Positions 1-7,736 of a DNA stretch of 12,640 bases are shown here, in pieces. A program made the position numbers and the translations under genes. Numbering within the stretch: position 1 is the first letter of the stretch; every line of letters starts with the position of its first letter. The stretch comes from Carex sylvatica (lineage: Eukaryota; Streptophyta; Magnoliopsida; Poales; Cyperaceae). The notes under the pieces were generated by a model. It made no database searches. It had not been told where the DNA came from and saw only the letters and a program-made list of their open reading frames with translations. The stretch covers positions 1 to 12,640 of the forward strand of contig CAXKVR010000582.1 in the NCBI GenBank assembly GCA_964058845.1, given 5' to 3'.

Positions 1-342
1 CCAAATTGGGAGCTAAGTCAAATTGAAAAAGAAATCAACAACCTAGTGAACAGCCAACAGACAGATCAGGTGCGAACTCGGATATTGGTATTACAAGAGC
101 AATACAAATCTTTTTTTGGCAGCACAAAAGGTCTATTGGATTCAAAGGTCGCGACTAAATTGGAATCTTATGGGGGATCAAAACTCCCGTTTCTTTCACA
201 CAATGACTATGATTATAAGGCGAAGGAATCAGATTGAAGTGATACATGACAGCAGTGGGGATTGGCTGGTGCGAGAAGGAGAAATTAGAGGAGCTTTTGT
301 CAGATATTTTAGGCAAATTTACTTGGCAGACCCTACATAGAG
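1..342 (+). pseudogene. LINE ORF2 linker between endonuclease and RT (broken)
   Basis: The segment from 116 to 340 reads in one frame and includes VYWIQRSR, then GDQNSRFFH, then RRRNQI. This matches the conserved pre-RT pattern of plant LINEs (W.QRSR..W...GD.NT.FFH....RR..N.I). The part before about 115 is in another frame (46-237), so a frameshift lies near 110-120, where a run of seven T occurs. A stop at 338-340 closes the second frame. This stretch has no catalytic role of its own. Confidence 0.8.
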
Positions 343-1366
343 ATCGGGGGATGTTAATGTATTAATACAAGAAATAAAGGACGAGATGGTAACTATTCCA
401 GCCAACGCATCGCTTCGCCTGGACTTAGACCCGAATATGGAGGAAATTAAATGGGTTGTGCATGCACTCGGGACTACAAAGTCACCTGGGCCATACGGAG
501 TAACTGTAGGTCTTATACAACAACAGTGGTAGTTTTTTGGGCCAATTATTATTCAAGAAGTGATAAATTTCTTCCAATCAGGTCAGATGAAATCGCAATG
601 GCCTATTCAAATTTGGTTTTGATCCCAAAATCAGAGGCACCAACTAAGGTCTCAGATTTTTTTCCCAATTAGCGTATGCAACTTCCTCTATAAAGTTATC
701 TCTAAAATTCTGGCAAGGAGAATGCAACCCCTTATGGACACCATCATCTCAAAGGCTCAAACTGCTTTCGTGCCGGGTCGCAAAATTTCATAAAATGTGA
801 TTCTTTTGAGGGAAATAATTCATAGTTTCAAAAAGTCAATGTGAGGTGAACAACAGTTTGTACTGAAAGCAGATTTGGCTAAGGTTTTTGATAGGGTCTC
901 ATGGGATTATTTGTTCTCTCTACTTCCTGAATATGGCTTTCCACATAGATTCTGCCAATGGATTCGAGCATGTGTCACATCCGCAAAATTCACTATTATG
1001 TTCAACGGCTCTGGTGATGGCTTCTTCTTACCTACAAGGGGACTACGCCAAGACTGTGCGATGACCCATTACTTTTTTATCTTGTCCATGGACCCATTAG
1101 CGAGGCTATTGGAGGTGAGCAAAAAAATAGAAAGAATTCGGGGCCTAAAAGTTGCAAAATCAGCCAACCCGCTAACTTGTTCCATGTTTGCTAACGACTT
1201 GCTGCTCATGAGTAGATCAAGTGACCAAGAGGTTATTGAGATTGCCGCGATCCTCAACCATTTCTCTACAATATCAGGCCTCTCTTTAAATAATGAGAAG
1301 CCAAAAGTCTGGTTTTGTGAAGGGACAACAGCAGAAAATAGGCTTGGCCATATGAACCTGTTATAA
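343..1366 (+). pseudogene. LINE reverse transcriptase domain (broken)
   Basis: RT would copy LINE RNA at a nicked target site. Visible RT blocks are LVLIPKSEAPTKVSDF (about 613-660), a frameshift in the T-run near 655-663, then ISVCNFLYKVISKILARRM, then AFVPGRKIS followed by TAA at 791-793 and TGA at 842-844. The block KADLAKVFDRVSWDYL (about 866-913) holds the first catalytic Asp. RGLRQ (near 1040) is the turn before the finger/palm region. The usual FADD box reads FAND (1187-1198): the first Asp codon is now AAC, a G-to-A change that should abolish polymerase activity. A TAA at 1364-1366 ends the frame, which continues in register after it. Confidence 0.9.
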
Positions 1367-2160
1367 GTGAAAGAGGCAACTGTTGAGGAAAGATACTTGG
1401 GGTGTCTGATTGTGGTAGGTGGCGAAAGGCCTTTTGATTACCTTGTAGAAAGGTTTGAAAAATGCCTAAACAGCTGTAAATCCAATTGCCTTTCTCATGA
1501 TGGAATTGTGATACTGCCAAAAAGAATTGCAAGAAAGCTGACGGCAATTGTGCGGAACTTTTTCTGGGGAGGCAAACATGAAAAAAAAAGTTTAGCTTAT
1601 ATGGCATGGCAAAAGATTACTACCCCTTTAGGGATGGAGGGCCTGGGTCTAAGAAGCATTGAAAAAATGAATAAAACCTTGGTTATGAAGGCAGTTTGAA
1701 AGTTGGCAGCTAGTACGGATGCTCAGTGGGTGCAAGCCATTCAGGTGAAATATTATCCTAGAGGTGCCTTCTGGTCTACTTGTAGGCGGGACAGAGCCTC
1801 AAAGTTCTGGAAACATCTAATAAAACTAAGATCGATCCTCCAAAACAACATTACCTGGAAGATAGGATCAGGTCAGGATATTCCCTTTTTTCTCAACCAT
1901 GGTTTTCGGTTTGGATTGGAATCAAGGCAAACACAAAAGAGCAAAAGAATGCAACAGTAGCATTTGTCATTGACCCGGTGTCACAAAACTGGGACTTTGC
2001 AAAGCTGCACGTGCAACTGGGGTTCTCATTGGCTCTGCTAATTGCCACAGATGATAACATTAAACCTTTGCCTTTGGAAACAGATACACTGATTTTCACC
2101 TATGTAAAAAACGGTCAATTCTCAGTCAAGAAGGCATATCAACTGTTGCGAGGGGCCTAG
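1367..2160 (+). pseudogene. LINE ORF2 region C-terminal to RT (broken)
   Basis: Frame 1367-1699 contains RYLGCLIVVGGERPF, equivalent to the KYLG.PL motif after the LINE palm, and FFWGG followed by W.KI..P...GGLG-like text (MAWQKITTPLGMEGLGLRS). The stretch expected between LS.DG and the LPK/I..I segment is shorter than usual, suggesting an internal deletion near 1500-1540. A TGA at 1697-1699 interrupts it and the same frame resumes to 1960. The continuation is then in another frame (1978-2160), with NGQFSVKKAYQLL, the usual sequence before zf-RVT. Confidence 0.8.
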
Positions 2161-2172
2161 GGTGACTGCCAG

Positions 2173-2490
2173 ATGAGGATGTTCTGGAATTGGCTTTGGA
2201 AGGAAACATATCTCATACCAAACCTTAAGCTTTTTGTTTGGAGATGTATACATGGCGCGCTACCGGTAAGAGCGGTACTTGCAATAAGAATGCATCACCT
2301 TGATCCAACCTGTCAGCTATGTGGGAAGGAACCCGAAACAATCATGCATGCTCTCTTTAAATGCGAATTTGCTAGGTTAATTTGGTTTGAATCTGAATTG
2401 GTCTCAGAACAGAAAATCTACCTAACTCATTTGGCGAGTTCACTGATGCGATATGAAGATCCTTATCAGAGGAGCAATGCAGTATTCTAG
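2173..2490 (+). pseudogene. zf-RVT zinc-binding region of LINE ORF2
   Basis: The translation has FWNWLWKETYLIPNLKLFVW, then HGALPVR, then CQLCGKEPETIMHALFKC. This matches the zf-RVT family found next to plant LINE RT: W..LW....P.K...F.WR, L.T...L, C..C....E...H.....C. The zinc ligand pattern Cys-x2-Cys...His-x4-5-Cys is intact. It is thought to contact template RNA or DNA. The frame ends at TAG 2488-2490. It is one of the best preserved parts of this element. Confidence 0.85.
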
Positions 2491-2629
2491 TGTATAAGGC
2501 ATGGGCGGTCTAGCGATCTAAAAATGAGGCTATGTTCGAAGCTAAAAGGCAAACAAGGGAAGCATGTGGAGCCTTTTATAAAGCAGCGCGACAATCATGT
2601 CAGACGATCATACTGGCTAAGCAAGCAGC

Positions 2630-2998
2630 CAGGGACGGAGCCAGGATTTTCGTCAAGGGGTGGCAAAAAATTATCGAATCGGGTTTAAATAGCTTATCAG
2701 ATTTAAATCCATTAACTAATTGGGTACTCAATAAAAAACAATGCTTTGACTTCTATTTTTCAATGTTATAACTTGTAATTTCTAATGTTTAACTTATAAT
2801 TCTAATTACCAATCATAATTTAAGAAATTTATTTTGATTTTAACACTAAATTTAACCCGAATTGCAAATCAAACGTTCAGAGGGGGGCAAAAAATTTCCA
2901 GAGGGGGGCAATGTCGATCGGTATCGATAAATCACCACTAAAACTCAAAATCCAGGGGGACAGCTGCCCCCCTCTGGTATATGCTGGGTCCGCCCCTG
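2630..2998. mobile_element. Non-autonomous hAT-type transposon in the LINE, with 8-bp TSD
   Basis: The left end is CAGGGACGGAGCCAG and the right end, reverse complemented, is CAGGGGCGGACCCAG: 13 of 15 bases agree. The CAGGGGCGGA start is common in short plant hAT-like elements. Flanks are caagcagc (2622-2629) and caagcaac (2999-3006), an 8-bp duplication with one mismatch, the size hAT transposases make. The 369-bp body is A+T-rich and has no convincing coding frame, so it would depend on a transposase elsewhere. Inside are runs rich in GGGGGGCA and its complement. Restoration of the LINE frame by its removal is independent support. Confidence 0.85.
2878..2911. repeat. Direct repeat of 13 bp inside the hAT-type element
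   Basis: The 13-mer CAGAGGGGGGCAA occurs at 2878-2890 and again at 2899-2911, a 21-bp period. A related string in reverse orientation, GCCCCCCTCTGG, lies at 2965-2976. Short subterminal repeats of this sort are typical transposase-binding clusters in hAT elements, though binding here is inference. Confidence 0.6.
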
Positions 2999-3834
2999 CA
3001 AGCAACTGGTACCAATCGGCATGCTACTGGTACAACTCTCTCTGGTTCAATTTCAACAAATTTAGTGCAAATAGATATGCCAGATATCGAGGTAAGTTCT
3101 TTCATGTGTTTTATAGACGGGTCATGGGATCAAAGGGGATGTGCTGGTATAGGGGTGAGTCTGACAAATAATGGTGTACCAGTTTTGTGGGTATCAAAAG
3201 AAGTACCAGCTCTCACACCAACTCAGGCTGAAGCTTATACAGTGCTGGAAGGGTTGAAACTCTTTAAGGAATTATCAATTGAGCAGGGAGTGATTATGTC
3301 AGACTCCAAACATATTGTAAATTCTTTGGGATTAAATGAATTAATTATAAATGATTGGAGGACTTTTAGAGAAGTTTGGCAGTCATGGAAGCTCAAGGTG
3401 GAGTCTCATGGAGGGTTCAAAATCGAGTACTGTAGCATAGAGGAAGGGAATCTGGGCTTAGCACATTGTTTAACTAATCAGGCAACGGTAAATGGATGGA
3501 ATAGGAAAGGAAATTATGTAACATGAAGGGATTTTTGAAGTTGGAATATAGACCTACGGGTCATGTAAGAAATTAAAAAAAAATACTTCTGTGCGTAAGT
3601 ATTAATACTTTAGAAGAAAAAAATCAGCTCTGGAAGTTAATGCGGGGATAAATGTGAGGATATAAGTTGATAAGCATAAATTATATACACATTTAATCTA
3701 GATTTTAGCATGAAACAACACCAAATATCATGTGTTTTGAATAAAAAGTGATTACAATACACCTAGAATCAAGTTACTGCATTTGTTTTGCTTTAGACTA
3801 CAGGAAAAGACGTAAAATGAAGAAAAAGGCTCCC

Positions 3835-4126
3835 AGTGCGGATGCACTCAGCACTTAGCCAAATTTTTACCATCTCAACGCTGTAGAAGAAAAAGTCCGA
3901 GCGTAATGCGTCCACACTCACGGCCAATGTGGACGCACTCAATACTTAGTCGATTTCAGGAACTTCATAACAACACAGGGAATTCATGAGTGCGGGTCAT
4001 CCATCTGCACCCACAGCCAGTGCGGACACACTAAGAGAAATTCGCAGAAATTTTCATAAAATAAAAAAGAAAAGTTGGAGTCAGTGCGGATCATCCATCC
4101 GCACTCACCACTAGTGTGGACGCACT
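3835..4126. repeat. Diverged tandem repeat, period about 92 bp, with inverted GTGCGGAC-type motifs
   Basis: The core GTGCGGATGCACT and variants recur with the GGA at 3840, 3931, 4024 and 4118, spacings of 91, 93 and 94 bp. Each later core is preceded by a motif in opposite orientation, making short foldbacks: TGCGTCCACA (3907-3916) with TGTGGACGCA (3928-3937), and AGTGCGGAT (4083-4091) with ATCCGCACT (4097-4105). The first core, AGTGCGGATGCACT (3835-3848), is itself a palindrome with 5-bp arms. The array ends about 175 bp before the TATA box, so it would lie in U3. A regulatory role is inference. Confidence 0.75.
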
Positions 4127-4302
4127 GAACCCGCAGACAGCCAGAATTACACGTTTTCAACACGATTTCTAATTTTAGCGCACCAAGGACTCATTTTTAC
4201 AGCCAAACTTGGACATGGCAATATGAAAAATAATCCAAAGATAGCACCCACTAACCCCACTAACACCACAATTATGCATCTTTATTGGGCATGATCTTTT
4301 GT

Positions 4303-4310
4303 TATAAAAG
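4303..4310 (+). promoter_or_regulatory. Candidate TATA box of the LTR promoter
   Basis: TATAAAAG is followed by a G-run and then, about 30 bp downstream, by C+T-rich sequence around 4335-4365 of the kind that starts plant LTR transcripts. The position splits the proposed LTR into a U3 of about 0.76 kb and an R/U5 of about 1.2 kb. Nothing here shows that it is active. Confidence 0.45.
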
Positions 4311-4871
4311 GGGGGGTTTATTCCCATTGAAGGACATTCATTCTCATCTCTCTCTTCACTCCTTTGTGCATGTCCATTTTCATAAAATACAGCAATAAAT
4401 CTGTAGCAATTCTCAGAGTTCCAGAAGCTTTTCTAGGGAGGAGAAGAAGGTCCAAGCAAGATTTCGACAAGATTGAGGTTTTTGATTCGATAAAGGGTGT
4501 AATCATTTCTTTATTTTATTTCTTCTTACTTTTGCCAAACTTTGTAATGGATCTCTCCAAGAGAGAGTAGATTTCTCTCTAGGAATTTAGGTCAATGTAT
4601 GAACTTGTTTAATTTTATCTTATTCGGTTATTTATTTTTATTATGATTATTTTATAGGATTTGATTGTTAATTTCTATGATTTATCATTTATGTTAATTA
4701 CATAGTTTAGTACTTGAATTGGACAAGTCTCGTGTTGGATTCGAAAGAACCAATATTGCTAGGATGGGATATGAGAGTACCAAATTATGAATGCAAATAC
4801 CCTAGGTTTGGATTAGGATGTAATCAATTTGTAATCTAAGTCGGAACTATAGAAATTAAGGTTAGGAATTT

Positions 4872-5036
4872 GGTGAAGGACGTAACTGTGAAGTCAACTC
4901 CTAATTATGACATCTCAAATTGAGTCGGATATTAGTATGAATGACTTAATCGTGAAGTACCGATATTCAAGGAGATGCGAGACTAACAAGAGCTTATGGT
5001 CTAGATAGCAGAGGTGAAGGACCTAACAGTGAAGTC
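4872..5036. repeat. Two 24-bp direct repeats in the LTR-like block
   Basis: A 24-bp string beginning GGTGAAGGAC and ending GTGAAGTC occurs at 4872-4895 and 5013-5036 with two differences. A weaker relative (GACTTAATCGTGAAGTACC) lies between them at about 4942-4960. These may be remnants of a short tandem expansion in the R/U5 region. No function is proposed. Confidence 0.6.
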
Positions 5037-5370
5037 CGAATTACTTAGACACGTTGTTAATTTATGAAAGTAACCCATAATGACATATTAGGTTAGAAAC
5101 CTTATCAAATCATACATGAATTTAAACAAATATCGAATGGATAGAATTAGCAAGAGATTGTAGACCGAATGCGCATAGATCTTCTCAACTTAAAAGTAAA
5201 CCGATATTTCTTTTCTTTATTTTTACTTTAATTGTTTAAAACTCTTCTCATTGGGTATTGAACCAAAAATTAAGATTTGTTAGAACAATCCCCCCCTCTC
5301 TAATTTTACTTTATTTTATCTTATTTTCTGAAATTAATTAACAAAGTCTAAGTTAAGTTTTAATCACACT

Positions 5371-5427
5371 CTCTGTGGTTCGACACCCTAAATACTACAT
5401 TGATAGGCTGTGCGCTTGCAATCAACT
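5371..5427 (+). other. U5-like tail signature of a plant Ty3-type LTR
   Basis: CTCTGTGGTTCGACACCC, then a short A+T-rich spacer with ACTACATTGATAGG and GTGCGCTTGCAATCAAC, resembles the U5 tails of plant Tat/Athila elements (ctgtggattcgacc..., ...gtgcacttgc...). In complete elements a primer-binding site of the TGGCGCCGTTGCC type follows shortly after. None is present here, in agreement with a solo LTR. Confidence 0.5.
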
Positions 5428-5517
5428 ATTTCTTTGAGTATTGAAGGTAATAAATTTAAAGACAAAAATAATATAGATCAAGCACAATTTCGTATCTCCA
5501 AAATACTCATCAGAAGT

Positions 5518-6453
5518 GCATAAATAATTATAAAGATCCATTAATAAATAAAATAGTACGGATATATGCATAAAAAATTAAAGCATCAGATGCTTTAATT
5601 CGACTCCAATATAAAAGTCTTTAACTATTAAATCACAACTACTTATCAAGCTGAAGTGATGAATATTATGCGGTCCATTTTACACGGAGAAAATGTTTAA
5701 AAGAGGAAACCAAAATTACGGCGAGTAATTCAATTGCATGAACATGGGCAGGAGAAGACTTCTCTAAAATTCTGACCTCCATGCACCATGCTCACTTGTC
5801 ACTGGGTTGATGAGATTTGAAATTATCATACTAACAGCACAATTTTTCTAAGAGGTTCAGTTTACTTTTGTTAATCTATTTAATGAACCACGTTGAAACA
5901 CAGAAAAATCAACATAAAGAAAAACTACGTTCAAACTCTACATATTATATATGATTATGAGGATGACCAGAATTTTTACCAAGAGTAAATAAAAATATTA
6001 CTGATACGTACGACTAGAAACTGCCATGAATTAACTAATTCAAATTGTTGACAATTCAGGAGTAAACAAAATTTTATCCAAAAACAGACAACGGTCAGAT
6101 TATGCATAACTCTGATGTGACTCTATGGCTATATACGAAATATGATGATGATAACGATGGAGGTATGACAGAAACATATTGGTGAATGGTGATAAATTAG
6201 ACAACCTTTGTGGATCTTCTGAACAGTGATTTTTTTCTGAAGAACAATGATTTTGATTTCCTGTATATTTTCTTTGATAAATACGAAGACAGTAACAAAA
6301 TAATAGGACCGACTCTTTTTAGGCTCTACTAGCCACAAATTCCTTGTCAAAATAACTGTTACGAGTCCAAGGAGCATGGGCCCGCCAGAACCAAATGGCC
6401 ATACCTAAAACAATAATTTTGGTTTAATAGTTTTAGTTGGGTGGATCCGGTAC
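5518..6453. other. Unassigned A+T-rich intergenic DNA
   Basis: No convincing coding frame, exon pattern or RNA gene was seen on either strand. Short open frames here have no recognisable motif. If the solo LTR truly landed inside the LINE, the first bases after 5517 would be the remaining LINE 3' end, but no clear poly(A) tail marks where it stops. The only clear structure is the hairpin at 5576-5600. Confidence 0.6.
5576..5600. repeat. Perfect hairpin, 11-bp arms, 3-nt loop
   Basis: AATTAAAGCAT (5576-5586) and ATGCTTTAATT (5590-5600) are exact reverse complements separated by CAG. It lies some 60 bp right of the proposed LTR end. It is too short to be a microRNA precursor. Its origin is unknown. 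Confidence 0.7.
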
Positions 6454-7320
6454 GAATACGTATCCTCTGAACTAAAAAAGGAATTTTTGAGTTAGTGAAT
6501 ATTAAATTTTAAACGGAGCCAATTCGGTTCTTGCTTATTAGAAGTATTAATAGCGGATACGGTTGAAGCATTTTTATACTCATACTCACTAAGAATGATC
6601 TTACCCATATTCTATTTTTATCCGTTAAAATTTGATCTTATCCTATTCTATTTTTACCCGTTCAAATTATCAAGTAATGAAACGGTAGCAGGTGAGTAAT
6701 GAATAATACGACAATAATAATAATTAGTTTTATTATATTTTATAAATAGAACATCAAAACTCATTTATTTCACACATATACAATAATATTACTAATAAAA
6801 AATAAAAACAAAAATAATTGTGCAATTAATTTCAACTAAATTATATTTTTTATAAAACAAGAAAATTCAAAAATAAAAATATATGTTTCAAAAAAATTAA
6901 TTATTTAATTAAAGAACAAAACATAAAACTAAAACTAATATGTTTAATAATTTTTTATAACAAAAATAATACACTAAATAATAAAAGTACTCACTAATTA
7001 TTGCTCAAATATTATCATATTATTATATTTTATATAATTACCCTAGGTAACGGGTACGAAATAGTCTTTATCCGCACTCTTACCCATTTAGATAATGAAA
7101 GAAATATCCTTATCCATACCCATATTCAATAAGCTAACGAAAAAAAATCTTACCCATACCCGCCTTATCGAATATGATACGGGTCGGGTAAACGGCTAAA
7201 AGGGTATTATTGACACCCCTACTGCTTATGATATAGAGAGCCCTTTAATATTAGTGCAGATCTAGTCTGCACGAATCTTAAAATAGATCGGATGGTCAGG
7301 ATTCATTAACTCAAAAGGGA
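6454..7320. mobile_element. MITE unit 1 (split by a nested element, right end lost)
   Basis: The left end GAATACGTATCCTCTG (6454-6469) equals that of unit 3 (7516-7531). The left arm runs to 6538, then a hAT-like insertion interrupts it, and the unit resumes at 7230 with the middle and right arm seen in units 2 and 3: CTTTAATATTAGTGCA, the palindrome GTGCAGA-TCTAG-TCTGCAC (7254-7272) and the right-arm hairpin from 7301. The expected terminal GAGAGGATACGAATTC is missing; instead the hairpin passes straight into the left arm of unit 2. The superfamily is not assigned because no clean flanking duplication was found. Confidence 0.75.
6539..7221. mobile_element. hAT-like non-autonomous element nested in MITE unit 1, 8-bp TSD
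   Basis: The left end is TAGAAGTATTAATA and the right end, reverse complemented, is TAGGGGTGTCAATA. They agree at 10 of 14 bases and all four differences are transitions. TAGGGGTGTCAA is a common start of plant hAT-like elements. The flanks ttgcttat (6531-6538) and ctgcttat (7222-7229) form an 8-bp duplication with one transition, and both match the uninterrupted sequence of unit 3 (tgcttat). The 683-bp interior is very A+T-rich, with subterminal ACCCATAC / GGGTA-type motifs on the right side and no coding frame. Confidence 0.8.
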
Positions 7321-7339
7321 ATCTTTTGAGTTAATGAAT
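7301..7339. repeat. Perfect 17-bp hairpin at the MITE unit 1 / unit 2 junction
   Basis: ATTCATTAACTCAAAAG (7301-7317) is the exact reverse complement of 7323-7339, with a 5-nt loop (GGAAT). Both arms of the MITE normally carry their own copy of this hairpin. Here one hairpin serves as the right arm of unit 1 and the left arm of unit 2, which marks the fusion point of the two copies. Confidence 0.85.
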
Positions 7340-7506
7340 CTCAACCGTCTGATTTTAAACAGAGTCAATCCAGCCCCCGCTTATGATATATGAGCACTTT
7401 AATATTAGTGCATATCTAGTCTGTACGAATCTTAAAACATATTGAATGGTCAGAATTCATTAACTCAAAAGATTCTCTTTTGAGTTAATGCAGAGAATAC
7501 GAATTC
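7321..7506. mobile_element. MITE unit 2 (left end lost, right end present)
   Basis: It begins inside the shared hairpin, continues with CCGTCTGATTTTAAACAGAG (left arm, compare 7577-7596), CTTTAATATTAGTGCATATC and the right-arm hairpin CATTAACTCAAAAG (7458-7471) / CTTTTGAGTTAATG (7477-7490), and ends CAGAGAATACGAATTC at 7506. It lacks the outer GAATACGTATCCTCTG of the left end. Confidence 0.75.
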
Positions 7507-7515
7507 AAACAATAC

Positions 7516-7736
7516 GAATACGTATCCTCTGCATTAACTCAAAAAGAAATCTTTTAAGTTAATGAATCCTCAATTGTCTGATTTTAAACGGAGCCAATCC
7601 GACCAATGCTTATTATATAGGGAGCCTTTTAATATTAGTGCATATCTAGTCTGTATGAATCTTAAAACAGATCGAATGTTTAGAATTCATTAACTCAGAA
7701 GATTTCCTTTTGAGTTAATGGAGAGGATACGAATTC
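7516..7736. mobile_element. MITE unit 3, complete copy with terminal inverted repeats
   Basis: This 221-bp unit starts GAATACGTATCCTCTGCATT and ends, reverse complemented, GAATTCGTATCCTCTCCATT. The inverted repeats continue for about 50 bp through the internal hairpin. The centre has TTTTAATATTAGTGCA. It is the best reference for the family in this window and lies 9 bp after unit 2. There is no coding frame, so it would be moved by an outside transposase. Which superfamily that is remains open. Confidence 0.8.

Larger units (their letters stand above)
2491..3526 (+). pseudogene. LINE linker and RNase H (RVT_3) region, split by a transposon
   Basis: The linker reads in frame from 2532 to the hAT-type insertion at 2630. 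After the insertion, frame 3008-3526 runs open to the stop TGA at 3524-3526. RNase H motifs are CFIDGSW (first Asp at 3116-3118), QAEAY (Glu at 3230-3232), MSDSKHIVN (Asp at 3302-3304) and a terminal GLAHCLTNQA, the place of the N..AH.LA motif of plant RVT_3 domains. The domain would remove RNA from the RNA-DNA hybrid. It has no internal stop, unlike the RT part. Insert plus one 8-bp duplication is 377 bp, which exactly links the 2532 frame with the RNase H frame. Confidence 0.85.
1..3541 (+). mobile_element. Degenerate L1-type plant LINE, 5' truncated by the window edge
   Basis: The order linker, reverse transcriptase (RT), zf-RVT zinc-binding region and RNase H is that of ORF2 of plant L1-clade non-LTR retrotransposons that carry an RVT_3-type RNase H. 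The endonuclease part would lie left of position 1. Reading needs all three + frames and crosses at least five in-frame stops, so the copy is dead. One RT catalytic Asp is also lost. The body is interrupted by a hAT-type element at 2630-2998, and the 3' side seems cut by the LTR that starts at 3542. The last stop codon is at 3524-3526. No target-site duplication of the LINE can be tested because its 5' end is outside the window. Confidence 0.9.
3542..5512 (+). mobile_element. Probable solo LTR of a Tat/Athila-like Ty3 retrotransposon
   Basis: The block starts TGGAATATAG, ends ATACTCATCA, and is flanked by GAAGT at 3537-3541 and 5513-5517, giving the TG...CA ends and 5-bp duplication expected of LTR integration. 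Inside are a TATA box (4303-4310) followed by a C+T-rich start-like region, a long A+T-rich R/U5-like stretch, and the tail CTCTGTGGTTCGACACCC (5371-5388), then a GTGCGCTTGC string. Such tails precede the primer-binding site in plant Tat/Athila elements. No primer-binding site, gag or pol follows, so this would be a solo LTR. The family is assigned from remembered sequence style only; the boundaries are less certain than the LTR character. Confidence 0.55.

Noticed and set aside
3575..3583. Run of nine A as the LINE poly(A) tail
   Set aside because: It is possible and would end the LINE near 3583, but the GAAGT/TG...CA/GAAGT boundaries put it inside the LTR-like block. Kept only as an alternative, since a run of nine A is common in this DNA.
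3835..4126. CRISPR-like array
   Set aside because: The regular spacing is present, but the repeats are diverged, alternate in orientation and lie in plant DNA inside an LTR-like block.
4364..4570. Open frame of 68 codons in the LTR-like block
   Set aside because: No recognisable motif, and it lies just downstream of the candidate LTR TATA box in leader-like sequence. A chance frame is more likely.
6129..6377. Minus-strand open frame of 82 codons
   Set aside because: Composition follows the A+T-rich background, with no motif, no neighbour and no exon-like context.
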